Of a stretch of DNA of 64,000 nt, positions 40,473 to 48,788 are shown piece by piece. This DNA is from Jannaschia sp. GRR-S6-38 (lineage in GTDB: Bacteria; Pseudomonadota; Alphaproteobacteria; Rhodobacterales; Rhodobacteraceae). The notes under the pieces were generated by a model, which was not told the origin of the DNA, ran no database searches, and saw only the letters and a program-made list of their open reading frames with translations. The position numbers and the translations under genes were made by a program. Position 1 is the first letter of the stretch. Every line of letters starts with the position of its first letter. The stretch spans positions 1,860,001-1,924,000 of the forward strand of contig NZ_CP122537.1 of the NCBI RefSeq assembly GCF_029853695.1. Direction: 5' to 3'.

Positions 40473-41627
40473 GAGCAGGCGCCGTTCGGCCAGCTCGACC
40501 CAGTAGGAACAGCCTGCGGGGATGATCGCGTCGTTGAAATCGTATTCGGGGTGATGCAGCCCGGCCGAGGGTCCGTTGCCGATCTGGATATAGGCGCCGG
40601 GGCAGGCCTTGAGCATATAGGCGAAATCCTCGCCCCCCGTCGTCCGTGGCGCGTCGGTGTCGCAGGCGCCGGCGACGGCGCGCGCGGCTTCGGCGGCGTG
40701 ATCCGTCTCGGCCGCGTGATTGGCCATGACGGGATAGGGTTCCTCCTCGAAACTGAATTCGGCGGTCGCGCCGTAGGCGGCGGCGGTCAGGTCGATCACC
40801 CGGCGCAGGTCCGCCACGGCCTTTTCGCGGGCGGCCTCGTCGAAGCTGCGGATCGTGCCGCGCAGCGTCGCGGCGTCGGGGATCACGTTGAAGGCGTCCG
40901 TCTCGGTGCGGAAGGCGGTGATCGAAATGACCAGCGGCTGCTGCGGGTCGGTGTTGCGGCTGACCACCGATTGCACCGCCACCACGATGGCCGAGGCCGC
41001 GAGCGTGGTGTCGACCGTGTTGTTGGGCCGCGCGGCATGGCCGCCGCGCCCACGCACCGCGATCCGGAAGCTGTCGACGGCGGCGTAGAACGGGCCCGGG
41101 CGGATCGCGAAGGCGCCCGCGGGCAGCAGCGGCGAGTTGTGCATGCCGTAGATCTCGGCGATGCCGAAGCGCTCGATCAGGCCGTCGCGCATCATCGCCT
41201 CGGCCCCGGCGCCGCCCTCCTCGGCGGGCTGGAAGACGACCGCGACGGTGCCCGCGAAATTGCGCGTCTCGGCCAGGTAGCGCGCGGCGCCCAGCAGCAT
41301 CGCGGTGTGGCCGTCATGGCCGCAGGCATGCATCTTGCCGGGCACCGTGCTCGCGTGGTCGGCGCCGGTCGCCTCGTGGATCGGCAGCGCGTCCATGTCG
41401 GCGCGCAGCCCGATGGTGCGGCCGAGCGCGCGCCCGTGGATCAGCGCAACGACGCCGGTGCGGCCGATGCCCTCATGCACCGCGTCGCAGCCCATCGCGC
41501 GCAGCGCGCCCGCGACCTTCCGGGCCGTGCGCCCGACATCGTAGAGCAGCTCGGGGTTGCGATGCAGGTCGTGCCGAAAGGCCGTGATCTCGGGGTGGAG
41601 TTCGGCGAAGCGGTTGCGGATGGCCAT
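40464..41627 (-). CDS. M20-family amidohydrolase (hippurate hydrolase/N-acyl amino acid amidase type)
   Basis: Zinc metallopeptidase-fold amidohydrolase, 387 aa. MHACGHDGHTAMLLGAARYL (about 97-116; HACGHDGH) and FQPAEEGGAGAEAM (catalytic Glu pair) are the family signatures, and the insertion/dimerisation domain is at about 185-300. It cleaves an N-acyl or similar amide bond in the cytoplasm. It lies just upstream of the complex-II-like operon on the same strand and may be co-transcribed or share its operator. Its role in that pathway is unknown. Confidence 0.9.
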   Translation of the reverse strand: MAIRNRFAELHPEITAFRHDLHRNPELLYDVGRTARKVAGALRAMGCDAVHEGIGRTGVVALIHGRALGRTIGLRADMDALPIHEATGADHASTVPGKMHACGHDGHTAMLLGAARYLAETRNFAGTVAVVFQPAEEGGAGAEAMMRDGLIERFGIAEIYGMHNSPLLPAGAFAIRPGPFYAAVDSFRIAVRGRGGHAARPNNTVDTTLAASAIVVAVQSVVSRNTDPQQPLVISITAFRTETDAFNVIPDAATLRGTIRSFDEAAREKAVADLRRVIDLTAAAYGATAEFSFEEEPYPVMANHAAETDHAAEAARAVAGACDTDAPRTTGGEDFAYMLKACPGAYIQIGNGPSAGLHHPEYDFNDAIIPAGCSYWVELAERRLLLS

Positions 41628-41766
41628 GGCGTCCTCGGTCTGGTTCGCGCGCCAAGCTGCACGCCCGGCGCCCGGAAGGGAAGCGCCGGGGATTGCGTCC
41701 GCCGCGCCGGTCGATCCATTGAGGGGCGGGCCGCCCCGGCCCGACCACCGAAGGAGGCCGCCCGAG

Positions 41767-41790
41767 ATGTTCCGGCGCCATCATGGATGA
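41767..41790 (+). CDS. Possible 7-codon leader peptide ORF overlapping tupB start
   Basis: ATG 41767 opens a 7-residue frame (MFRRHHG) ending at TGA 41788-41790. A strong AAGGAGG (41751-41757) sits 9 bases before it, whereas the tupB ATG at 41783 is 25 bases from that site and has no good one of its own. The leader overlaps the tupB start, so ribosomes ending there could reinitiate. Expression is not proven. Confidence 0.35.
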   Translation: MFRRHHG

Positions 41791-42487
41791 GTTCGGCGCC
41801 GGCCTCCTGCGGGCCGGTCAGCTCGTCCTGTCGCTCGATGGCGAGCTGATCGAGATCACCGCAAGGTCGCTCTTCGTGACGCTGACGGCGCTTGCCATCG
41901 GCTGCGCCATCGCGATGCCGCTCGGCGCCTGGCTGGCCATCCGCCGCTTCCGCTTCCGCCGCGCGGTGATCGCGGTGATGAACGCGCTGATCGGGCTGCC
42001 GCCCGTCGTGGTGGGGCTGGCCGTCTACCTGATGCTGTCGCGCGGCGGGCCGCTCGGGGTTCTGGGCCTGCTCTACACGCCCTGGGCGATGATCCTGGCG
42101 CAGGTCGTGGTGATCACGCCGCTGGTCGCCTCGATCGCGCATCAGGCGATGCGCGACCTCTGGGCCGAGTATCACGACCTGCTGATCTCGCTGAACGCGA
42201 CGCGGGCGCAGCGCGTGGCGGTACTGCTCTGGGACGGGCGGCGCGCGCTGCTGACGGCGGCGCTGGCGGGGTTCGGGCGGGCCATCGGCGAGGTGGGCGC
42301 GGTGATGATCGTCGGCGGCAATATTGACGGCGCGACCCGGGTGCTGACCACGGCCATCGCGCTCGAGACCGGGCGCGGCGACTTCGCCGTGGCGCTGGGG
42401 CTGGGCGTGGTGCTGATCGCCCTGTCCCTCGGCGTATCGGGTGCCAGCCACTGGGCGCTCCGGACCGAGCGGCGGGGGCGGTGGTGA
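41783..42487 (+). CDS. tupB: Tungstate ABC transporter permease (TupB)
   Basis: Inner-membrane permease, 234 aa, about five TM helices. ALIGLPPVVVGLAVYLMLSR (about 70-89) and the EAA loop DLLISLNATRAQRVAVLLW, followed by GFGRAIGEVGAVMIVGGNI, mark the TupB/WtpB group of tungstate permeases. Gene order is permease-ATPase-binding protein, the reverse of the usual tupABC. It overlaps tupC by GTGA. Confidence 0.87.
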   Translation: MDEFGAGLLRAGQLVLSLDGELIEITARSLFVTLTALAIGCAIAMPLGAWLAIRRFRFRRAVIAVMNALIGLPPVVVGLAVYLMLSRGGPLGVLGLLYTPWAMILAQVVVITPLVASIAHQAMRDLWAEYHDLLISLNATRAQRVAVLLWDGRRALLTAALAGFGRAIGEVGAVMIVGGNIDGATRVLTTAIALETGRGDFAVALGLGVVLIALSLGVSGASHWALRTERRGRW

Positions 42488-43188
42488 GCGCGCTGCCGTT
42501 GGAATTGCGGGGCGCGGGGGTGCGCCGGGACGGCCGGCTTCTGGTCGGGCCGGTCGACCTGCGGCTGGAGGGGACGGGCGTGACCGCGGTGATCGGGCCG
42601 AACGGGTCGGGCAAGTCGATGCTTCTGCGGCTGATGCACGGGCTGGAGCGGCCGGTGGGCCGCGTCGATTGGGCCCTGCCCGAGGCGGAGGCCCGGGCGC
42701 GGCAGGCCCTCGTCGCACAGCGGCCGATCGTCTTGCGGCGCAGCGTGCGGGCGAACCTGGCCTTCCCGCTGCGCCTCGCCGGCTTATCCCGCGCCGCGTC
42801 CCGCGCGCGCGCCGAGGCGCAGGCCGCCGCCTTCGACCTGGGCGAACAGCTGGCGCAGCGCGCGACCAGCCTGTCGGGCGGCGAGGCGCAGCGGCTGGCG
42901 TTGGCCCGCGCGCTGATCACCGACCCGGAGGTCCTGTTCGCCGACGAGCCCTGCGCCGCGCTCGATGGGCGCGCCACCCGCGCCATCGAGGCCCGGCTGG
43001 CGCGGGCGGCCGCCACCACCCATGTGGTGCTGGCCACCCACGACATGGGCCAGGCCCGGCGCATCGCGACGCGCGTGGTCTTCATGCTGCACGGTCGCGT
43101 GGCCGAGGCGGGCCCGGCGGCGGCCTTCTTCGCGGGCCCCCGCACCCCGCAGGCCGCGGCCTTCCTGAAGGGGGATATCGTCGAATGA
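42484..43188 (+). CDS. tupC: Tungstate ABC transporter ATP-binding protein (TupC)
   Basis: ABC ATPase of 234 aa. Walker A is GPNGSGKSM (about 39-47, Met replacing the common Thr), signature LSGGEAQRLALARAL, Walker B VLFADEPCAALD, H-loop ATHDMGQ. The start is one of two adjacent GTGs; 42484 overlaps the tupB stop as GTGA. The end overlaps tupA by ATGA. Confidence 0.9.
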   Translation: MSALPLELRGAGVRRDGRLLVGPVDLRLEGTGVTAVIGPNGSGKSMLLRLMHGLERPVGRVDWALPEAEARARQALVAQRPIVLRRSVRANLAFPLRLAGLSRAASRARAEAQAAAFDLGEQLAQRATSLSGGEAQRLALARALITDPEVLFADEPCAALDGRATRAIEARLARAAATTHVVLATHDMGQARRIATRVVFMLHGRVAEAGPAAAFFAGPRTPQAAAFLKGDIVE

Positions 43189-43970
43189 TCCGCCTGCTCG
43201 CCGCCCTTCTCCTGCTCGCCCTTCCCGCACGGGCCGAGGTGCTGCGCATGGCCGTAACCACCAGTTTCGTGAATTCCGGCCTGTCCGAGGTGCTGGTCCC
43301 CGAGGCCGAAGCCGCGACCCATCTGGACATCCAGCTTCTCGTGGTCGGCAGCGGACAAGCCCTCCGCCTCGGGGCGGCGGGCGATGTCGATGCGGTGCTG
43401 GCGCATTCCCGCGCCGCCGAAGACGCCTTCGTCGCGGCGGGCCATGCCCCTTACCGGCGCGAGATCATGTATAACGACTTCGTCCTCGTCGGCCCGGCGG
43501 ACGATCCCGCCCGCGTCGCGGGGGCCGGCGGGGCGGCGGCCGCGCTGGCCCGGATCGCCGATGCCGGGGCCCCCTTCGTCAGCCGCGGCGACGACAGCGG
43601 GACGCATCTGGCGGAGCTGCGGCTCTGGGAGGCCGCGGGGATCGCGCCCGAGGGGCGCTGGTACCGGCCCATCGGGGCCGGGATGGGTGCGGCGCTGAAT
43701 GCCGCGCGGGGCATGGGGGCCTATGTGCTGAGCGACCGGGCGAGCTGGCTCAATTTCGGCAATCGCGACGGGCTGGCCCTGCTCTTCGCGGGCGATCCGA
43801 TGCTCTTCAACCAATACGCCTTCCTGCCGGTCGACGCCCGGGCGCACCCCTCCGTCAACGCCGCCGGCGCGGAGCGGCTGGAGGCCTGGCTGACCTCGGA
43901 CGCCGCGCGCGACCTGATCGACGGCTACCGGATCGCGGGCGAGCGGCTCTTCACCTGGAACGCGCGCTGA
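43185..43970 (+). CDS. tupA: Tungstate-binding periplasmic protein (TupA)
   Basis: Binding protein, 261 aa, with signal peptide ending LPARA (about 17). MAVTTSFVNSGLSEVLVP (about 22-39) carries the TTS oxyanion loop of TupA, SRGDDSGTHLAEL the second oxyanion loop, and the central VDAVLAHSRAAEDAF segment matches the family. ATG 43185 overlaps the tupC stop by ATGA. Last in its operon and convergent with the BKACE gene. Tungstate would serve a tungsten enzyme such as a formate dehydrogenase, but none is in the window. Confidence 0.9.
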   Translation: MIRLLAALLLLALPARAEVLRMAVTTSFVNSGLSEVLVPEAEAATHLDIQLLVVGSGQALRLGAAGDVDAVLAHSRAAEDAFVAAGHAPYRREIMYNDFVLVGPADDPARVAGAGGAAAALARIADAGAPFVSRGDDSGTHLAELRLWEAAGIAPEGRWYRPIGAGMGAALNAARGMGAYVLSDRASWLNFGNRDGLALLFAGDPMLFNQYAFLPVDARAHPSVNAAGAERLEAWLTSDAARDLIDGYRIAGERLFTWNAR

Positions 43971-43973
43971 AGC

Positions 43974-44900
43974 TCAGAAGCCGACGCGGTCGCCACCTTT
44001 CAGCCGCAGCATCTCCCGCGCCTCGGCCGGGGTGGCGACTTCGTGGCCGAGGCTTTCGATCAGGCCGCGCGCCTTCGCCACCTGCTGCGCGTTGCTGGTC
44101 GCCAGCTCGCCCGGCGCGATCCAGAGGCTGTCCTCCAGCCCGACGCGGACATGCCCGCCCAGCGTGACCGACTGCGCGGCCACGGCCATCTGGTTCTTGC
44201 CCGCGCCCAGCACCGACCAGAGGTAGTCGTCGCCGAAGAGCCGGTCGGCGGTGCGTTTCATATGGGCCACATCTTCAGGATGCGCGCCGATGCCGCCCAG
44301 CAGGCCGGAGACCGATTGCACGAAGAAGGGCGGCTCGATCACGCCGCGGTCGGCGAAATGCGCCAGCGTGTAGAGATGGCCGATATCGTAGCACTCAACC
44401 TCGAAGCGGGTGCCGTTCTCGGCACAGCTGCGCAGGATGTACTCGATATCCTTGAAGCTGTTCCGGAAGGGCCGGTCGACGGAGCCTTCGAGGAAGGGGC
44501 GTTCCCAGTCGTGCTGGAACGTCTGGTAGCGCGCCAGCATCGGGTAGAGGCCGAAATTCATCGTGCCCATGTTGAGCGACGCGACTTCGGGCGCGAAGGT
44601 TTGCGCCGGGCGCACCCGCTCCTCGACCAGCATGGCGGGCGAGCCGCCGGTGGTGATGTTGACGACCGCGTCGCAGCCCTGCCGGATCACGCCCAGGATG
44701 GGCGCGAAGGCCTCGGGCGACTGGTCGGGCGCGCCGGTCTCGGGGTCGCGGGCGTGGATGTGGACGAGGGCCGCGCCCGCCTCCGCCGCGCCGACGGCGG
44801 CTTGGGCGATCTCGGTCGGCGTGACGGGCAGGTGCGGCGACATGCTGGGCGTGTGGATGGCGCCGGTGACGGCGCAGGTGATCATGACCTTGCGGGGCAT
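43974..44900 (-). CDS. Beta-keto acid cleavage enzyme (BKACE, DUF849 family)
   Basis: Zn-dependent enzyme of 308 aa that condenses a beta-keto acid with acetyl-CoA, giving acetoacetate and a new CoA ester. The Zn ligands His47 and His49 lie in VHIHARD, and NITTGGSPAML, ASLNMGTMNFG and FEVECYDIGHL (carboxylate ligand Glu) match the family. ATG 44900 was chosen from the canonical N-terminus. Divergent from an SDR (41-base gap) and next to the choline/betaine genes, so a quaternary-amine substrate such as dehydrocarnitine is a possibility; the type activity on 3-keto-5-aminohexanoate is another. Confidence 0.88.
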   Translation of the reverse strand: MPRKVMITCAVTGAIHTPSMSPHLPVTPTEIAQAAVGAAEAGAALVHIHARDPETGAPDQSPEAFAPILGVIRQGCDAVVNITTGGSPAMLVEERVRPAQTFAPEVASLNMGTMNFGLYPMLARYQTFQHDWERPFLEGSVDRPFRNSFKDIEYILRSCAENGTRFEVECYDIGHLYTLAHFADRGVIEPPFFVQSVSGLLGGIGAHPEDVAHMKRTADRLFGDDYLWSVLGAGKNQMAVAAQSVTLGGHVRVGLEDSLWIAPGELATSNAQQVAKARGLIESLGHEVATPAEAREMLRLKGGDRVGF

Positions 44901-44941
44901 GCGGTCCTCCGGTTCTGATGGCCACGGTGGAGGGGGCGGCG

Positions 44942-45718
44942 ATGGACATGCAACTGAAAGGCGCGCGGGTGATCGTGACCGCCGGCGCGGGCGGCATCGG
45001 GCGCGAGATCGCGATGGCCTTCCGCGAGGAGGGGGCGCGGGTCGCGGTCTGCGATCTGGATCCGACGGCGCTGGAGGAGCTGTCATCCGAGGCGCCCGAG
45101 ATCTTCGCCGAGATCTGCGACGTGGCCGAGACGGCGGCCGCCGCGGGCTTCGTCGCCCGGGCGGTGGCGCATCTGGGCGGGCTGGACGCGCTGGTGAACA
45201 ACGCGGGCATTGCCGGGCCCACCGCCCCGGTCGAGGAGATCGATCCCCATGACTGGGCGCGCACGCTGGAGGTCTGCCTGACGGGGCAGTTCAACATCAC
45301 CCGCGCGGCGGTGCCGGCCCTGCGCGCGAGCCGGAACGGCTCGATCACCAACATGTCGTCGGCTGCCGGACGGCTGGGCTTCGCGCGGCGCGCGCCCTAC
45401 GCGGCGGCGAAATGGGGCGTGGTGGGGTTCACCAAGTCGCTGGCGCTCGAGCTCGGGCCCGACGGCATCCGCGCCAACGCGATCCTGCCGGGGCTGGTGG
45501 CCGGGGACCGGCAGCGGCGGGTGATGGAGGCGCGGGCGCAGGCCCGGGGCATGGGCCTGGCGGAGATCGAGGCCGAGGCCTTCGCCCATGTCTCGATCAA
45601 GGACTACGTGACCGCCCGCCAGATCGCCGATCAGGTCCTGTTCCTCGCCAGCCCGCGCGGGCGCACGATCTCGGGACAGGCCATCGCCGTCGACGGCGAC
45701 CTGGGCATGCTGGGGTGA
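44942..45718 (+). CDS. SDR-family oxidoreductase
   Basis: Classical short-chain dehydrogenase, 258 aa. TAGAGGIGREIAMAF (about 14-28) binds NAD(P), NNAGIAGP follows, and APYAAAKWGVVGFTK holds Tyr-x3-Lys; FLASPRGRTISGQAIAVDGD closes the fold. ATG 44942 was chosen because GGAGGGGGCGGCG precedes it closely; ATGs at 44918 and 44948 are alternatives. Divergent from the BKACE gene, so it could generate the beta-keto acid from a 3-hydroxy acid. Convergent with choV. Confidence 0.87.
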   Translation: MDMQLKGARVIVTAGAGGIGREIAMAFREEGARVAVCDLDPTALEELSSEAPEIFAEICDVAETAAAAGFVARAVAHLGGLDALVNNAGIAGPTAPVEEIDPHDWARTLEVCLTGQFNITRAAVPALRASRNGSITNMSSAAGRLGFARRAPYAAAKWGVVGFTKSLALELGPDGIRANAILPGLVAGDRQRRVMEARAQARGMGLAEIEAEAFAHVSIKDYVTARQIADQVLFLASPRGRTISGQAIAVDGDLGMLG

Positions 45719-45726
45719 GGACCGAT

Positions 45727-45744
45727 CCGGGCCGCGAGGCCCGG
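45727..45744. terminator. Possible bidirectional terminator between the SDR gene and choV
   Basis: CCGGGCC-GCGA-GGCCCGG (perfect 7-bp stem, GNRA-type loop) in the 112-base convergent gap. No T-run on either strand, so a factor-independent function is doubtful; Rho-dependent or mRNA-stabilising action is possible. Nothing else was recognised in this gap. Confidence 0.4.
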
Positions 45745-45830
45745 CGATCGCGCCGGCCGGAATGTCGATCCGCTCAGCCGCGCCTTCGCGGCGCACGTCG
45801 CGCGGCAGGGCCGCGTCCCAGATCGCCGTG

Positions 45831-46865
45831 CTACCGGTCCAGGCTGCTCATCAGCGAGCGCGGATCGACCGCGCCGATGACCGTCCCGTTCTCCTCGACC
45901 GGCACCGGCTCCGTGCGGTGGGCGACCAGCGGGATCAGGTCCTTGATCGGGGTCGCGACATCCACCGCGTCGCCGGTGCCGTCGGTTCCGGGCCGCATCG
46001 CGTCGCGCGCGGTCAGCACGCCGAGCGGGTTCATGTGGGCCACGAAGTCGCGCACGTAGTCGTTCGACGGCTTGCCGAAGATCTCGGCCGGGGCGCCGAA
46101 CTGCACGATGCGCCCCCCTTCCATGATGGCGATCTCGTCGCCCAGCTTGAACGCCTCGTCCAGGTCGTGGCTCACGAAGACGATGGTGCGCTTCAGGCGC
46201 TGCTGCAGCTCCAGGAGCTCGTCCTGCAGCCGCGTGCGGATCAGCGGGTCGAGCGCGCTGAACGGCTCGTCCATCAGGAGGATCGGCGCGTCGGTCGCGA
46301 AGGCGCGGGCCAGGCCCACGCGCTGCTGCATGCCGCCCGAAAGCTCCGAGACGCGGTGATCGGCCCAGTCGGTCAGGCCGACCAGCTCGAGCTGGCGCTC
46401 GACGGCGGCGTCGCGCTCGGCGCGGGACAGGCCGGCCAGTTCCAGCCCGAAGCCCACATTCTCGCGCACGCGGCGCCAGGGCAGCAGGCCGAATTGCTGG
46501 AACACCATCGCGACGCGGCTCTGGCGCAGGCGGCGCAGCTCGCGGGGCCGGGCCTTGGTGACCGAGACCATGCCGCCGCCGCCCTCGATCCGCACCTCGC
46601 CGCGCGCCACGGGATTGAGCCCGTTCACCGCGCGCAGCAGCGTCGACTTGCCCGAGCCCGACAGCCCCATCAGCACGAGGATGCCGCCCTCGCGCACCGT
46701 CAGGGTGCAGTCGTGGACGCCCAGGACCTGGCCCGTCCGCTCCTGGATCTCGGCCCGGCTGAGGCCCTCGTCCATCAGCGGCAGCGCCGCCTCGGGATTC
46801 GCGCCGAAGACGATCGAGACGTTGTCGAACTCGACGGCGGGCGGGGCGTCGGGATTGCGGGTCAT
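45831..46865 (-). CDS. choV: Choline ABC transporter ATP-binding protein (ChoV)
   Basis: A 344-aa ATPase of the quaternary-amine (ProV/OpuAA) group. Walker A GLSGSGKST (about 68-76), signature ELSGGMQQRVGLARAF, Walker B ILLMDEPFSALDPL, H-loop FVSHDLDEAF. N-terminal GLSRAEIQERTGQVLGV is a ChoV-type extension, and a short C-terminal CBS-like segment (PVPVEENGTVIGAVDP) ends the protein. ATG 46865 overlaps the choW stop by ATGA. Confidence 0.93.
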   Translation of the reverse strand: MTRNPDAPPAVEFDNVSIVFGANPEAALPLMDEGLSRAEIQERTGQVLGVHDCTLTVREGGILVLMGLSGSGKSTLLRAVNGLNPVARGEVRIEGGGGMVSVTKARPRELRRLRQSRVAMVFQQFGLLPWRRVRENVGFGLELAGLSRAERDAAVERQLELVGLTDWADHRVSELSGGMQQRVGLARAFATDAPILLMDEPFSALDPLIRTRLQDELLELQQRLKRTIVFVSHDLDEAFKLGDEIAIMEGGRIVQFGAPAEIFGKPSNDYVRDFVAHMNPLGVLTARDAMRPGTDGTGDAVDVATPIKDLIPLVAHRTEPVPVEENGTVIGAVDPRSLMSSLDR

Positions 46866-47695
46866 TTGCGCTCCATCCGCAACATGCGGTCGAGGATGAT
46901 GGCGACGACCACGATCACGAGGCCGCTCTCGAAGCCCAGCGAGGTGTTCACCTGGTTGAGCGCGCGCACCACCGGGACGCCCAGCCCGTCGGCGCCCACC
47001 AGCGCGGCGATCACGACCATCGACAGCGACAGCATGATGGTCTGGTTCAGGCCGGCCATGATCTGCGGCAGCGCATAGGGCAGCTCGACCTTCCACAGGA
47101 CCTGCCGCGGCGTGGCGCCGAAGGCGAGGCCCGCCTCGCGAAGTTCGGTCGGCGTCGAGGCGATGCCGAGCTGGGTCAGGCGGATCGGGGCGGGCAGCAC
47201 GAAGATCACCGTGGCGATCAGGCCGGGCACCATGCCGATGCCGAAGAAGACGATGGCCGGGATCAGGTAGACGAAGGTCGGCAGCGTCTGCATCAGGTCG
47301 AGCACGGGCCGCATCCCGGCATAGAGGCGCGGCCGATGCGCCGCGGCGATCCCCACCGGCACGCCGATCGCCATGCAGACGACGCAGGCCGACAGGACCA
47401 GCGTCAGGCTTTCGGTCGTCTCCTCCCAGTAATCCTGGTTGAGGATGAACAGGAATCCGAGCGCCACGAAGAGACAGACCTTCCAGCTGCGCTGCAGAGC
47501 CCAGGTCAGCGCGACGAAGGCGGCGATCACGAGGAGCGGATGCGGCGTCTGCATCACCCAGAGGATTGCGTCGATCATCGCCTCCATGACCAGTGACAGC
47601 CCGTCGAATAGCGCGGCGAGGTTGGTCTGCAGCCAGTCGAAGCCGCTGGCCGCGGCCCGCCCGACGGGCAGCTTGTTTTCGGTCAACCAGTCCAT
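46862..47695 (-). CDS. choW: Choline ABC transporter permease (ChoW)
   Basis: A 277-aa permease of the ProW/OpuAB type with about six TM helices. GVPVGIAAAHRPRLYAGMRPVLDLMQTLPTFVYLIP lies centrally (cores GMRPVLDLMQT and TFVYLIPA). The EAA loop is EAGLAFGATPRQVLWKVELP. It lies 66 bases after choX across a strong stem-loop and overlaps choV by ATGA. Confidence 0.93.
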   Translation of the reverse strand: MDWLTENKLPVGRAAASGFDWLQTNLAALFDGLSLVMEAMIDAILWVMQTPHPLLVIAAFVALTWALQRSWKVCLFVALGFLFILNQDYWEETTESLTLVLSACVVCMAIGVPVGIAAAHRPRLYAGMRPVLDLMQTLPTFVYLIPAIVFFGIGMVPGLIATVIFVLPAPIRLTQLGIASTPTELREAGLAFGATPRQVLWKVELPYALPQIMAGLNQTIMLSLSMVVIAALVGADGLGVPVVRALNQVNTSLGFESGLVIVVVAIILDRMLRMERK

Positions 47696-47719
47696 GGGGT
47701 CCCTTCCCGGGCGGGGTGT

Positions 47720-47744
47720 CGGGGGGCGGGCGGCCCGCCCCCCG
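47720..47744 (-). promoter_or_regulatory. Intercistronic stem-loop between choX and choW
   Basis: A perfect 11-bp GC-only inverted repeat (47720-47730 with 47734-47744) around a CGG loop in the 66-base gap. Very stable, with no T-run on the minus strand. Same position relative to the binding-protein gene as in the dct, phn and tct operons. Confidence 0.7.
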
Positions 47745-47761
47745 CGTCAGTCTCGATGCGC

Positions 47762-48691
47762 TTACTGCAGCGCGGCGGTCACCGCCGCCATGGCGTCGCC
47801 GCCATCCTGCGTCGTGACGCCGTCGAGCCAGCCGTCGAGCACGCCCGTATTGGCGGTCAGCCAGTCGCGCGCGGCATCGCGCGGATCGGCGCCGCCATCG
47901 AGGATCGCGCCCATGATCTGGTTTTCCATGGCCAGCGAGAACTCCATGTTCTGCAGAAGCTGGCCCACGTTCGGGCATTCCTCGACATAGCCCGCGCGGG
48001 TGTTGGTGTAGACCGTCGCGCCGCCGAGGTCGGGGCCGAAGAAATCGTCGCCGCCTTCCAGGTAGGTCAGCTCGAAATTGGCGTTCATCGGGTGCGGTTC
48101 CCAGCCGAGGAAGACGATGGGCTCGTCGCGGCGCGACAGCCGGTCGACCTGCGCCAGCATGCCCTGCTCGGAGCTTTCGACGACCTCGAATTCCGACAGG
48201 CCGAAGGCGTCCTGCTCGATCATCGCCTGGATCAGGCGGTTGCCGTCATTGCCGGGCTCGATTCCGTAGATCTTGCCGTCCAGCGCGTCGGCATTGGCGG
48301 CGATGTCGTCGAAGCTGTCGATGCCCAGCGCGGCGGCGGCGGCATTGGCGGCCAGCGTGTACTTGGCGCCTTCGAGGTTCGCGCGGACCGTCTCGACGGT
48401 TCCGGCCTCGCGATAGGGGGCGATATCGGCCTCCATCGTGGGCATCCAGTTGCCCAGGAAGACGTCGATGTCGCCCTCAGCCATCGAGGTGTAGGTGATC
48501 GGCACCGACAGGACCTTCACGTCGGGCTCGTAGCCTAGTGCGTCCAGCACGACGCTGGCGACCGCGGTGGTGGCGGTGATGTCGGTCCAGCCCACGTCCG
48601 AGAAGGTGACGGTCCCGCAGCTGTCCTGCGCGGCGGCGGCGCCGGCGGTCAGCGCGAGGGCCGAGACGGCGGAAAGAATATGACGGGTCAT
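47762..48691 (-). CDS. choX: Choline-binding periplasmic protein (ChoX)
   Basis: A 309-aa binding protein of the glycine betaine/choline (OpuAC) family. The signal peptide ends near AGAAAAQ (about 20). SCGTVTFSDVGWTDITATTA is the typical mature N-terminus. FLGNWMPTMEADI and FLGWEPHPMNANFELTYLEGG supply aromatic cage residues (Trp) for the trimethylammonium group. Divergent from betI with a palindromic operator between. Confidence 0.93.
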   Translation of the reverse strand: MTRHILSAVSALALTAGAAAAQDSCGTVTFSDVGWTDITATTAVASVVLDALGYEPDVKVLSVPITYTSMAEGDIDVFLGNWMPTMEADIAPYREAGTVETVRANLEGAKYTLAANAAAAALGIDSFDDIAANADALDGKIYGIEPGNDGNRLIQAMIEQDAFGLSEFEVVESSEQGMLAQVDRLSRRDEPIVFLGWEPHPMNANFELTYLEGGDDFFGPDLGGATVYTNTRAGYVEECPNVGQLLQNMEFSLAMENQIMGAILDGGADPRDAARDWLTANTGVLDGWLDGVTTQDGGDAMAAVTAALQ

Positions 48692-48731
48692 GTGAAGTCG
48701 CTCCCTGTTGACGTTGTTTGGGGCGGGTTAT

Positions 48732-48749
48732 ATTGACTGACTAGTCAAT
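48732..48749. promoter_or_regulatory. BetI-type operator between choX and betI
   Basis: ATTGACT-GACT-AGTCAAT (perfect 7-bp arms), with the inner TGACTAGTCA itself a 10-bp palindrome. It lies centrally in the 97-base divergent gap, so one site could govern both choXWV and betIBA. Size and TTGACT/AGTCAA arms fit TetR-family BetI boxes. Choline would relieve repression by analogy with known BetI. Confidence 0.75.
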
Positions 48750-48788
48750 CAACAACCCCACCCCTTGGATCATTGGCCGGAGTATCTT

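Noticed and set aside
41767..41790. Frameshift at the start of tupB that would join the leader ORF to it
   Set aside because: TupB from 41783 already has a normal length and N-terminus, so no missing sequence needs explaining.
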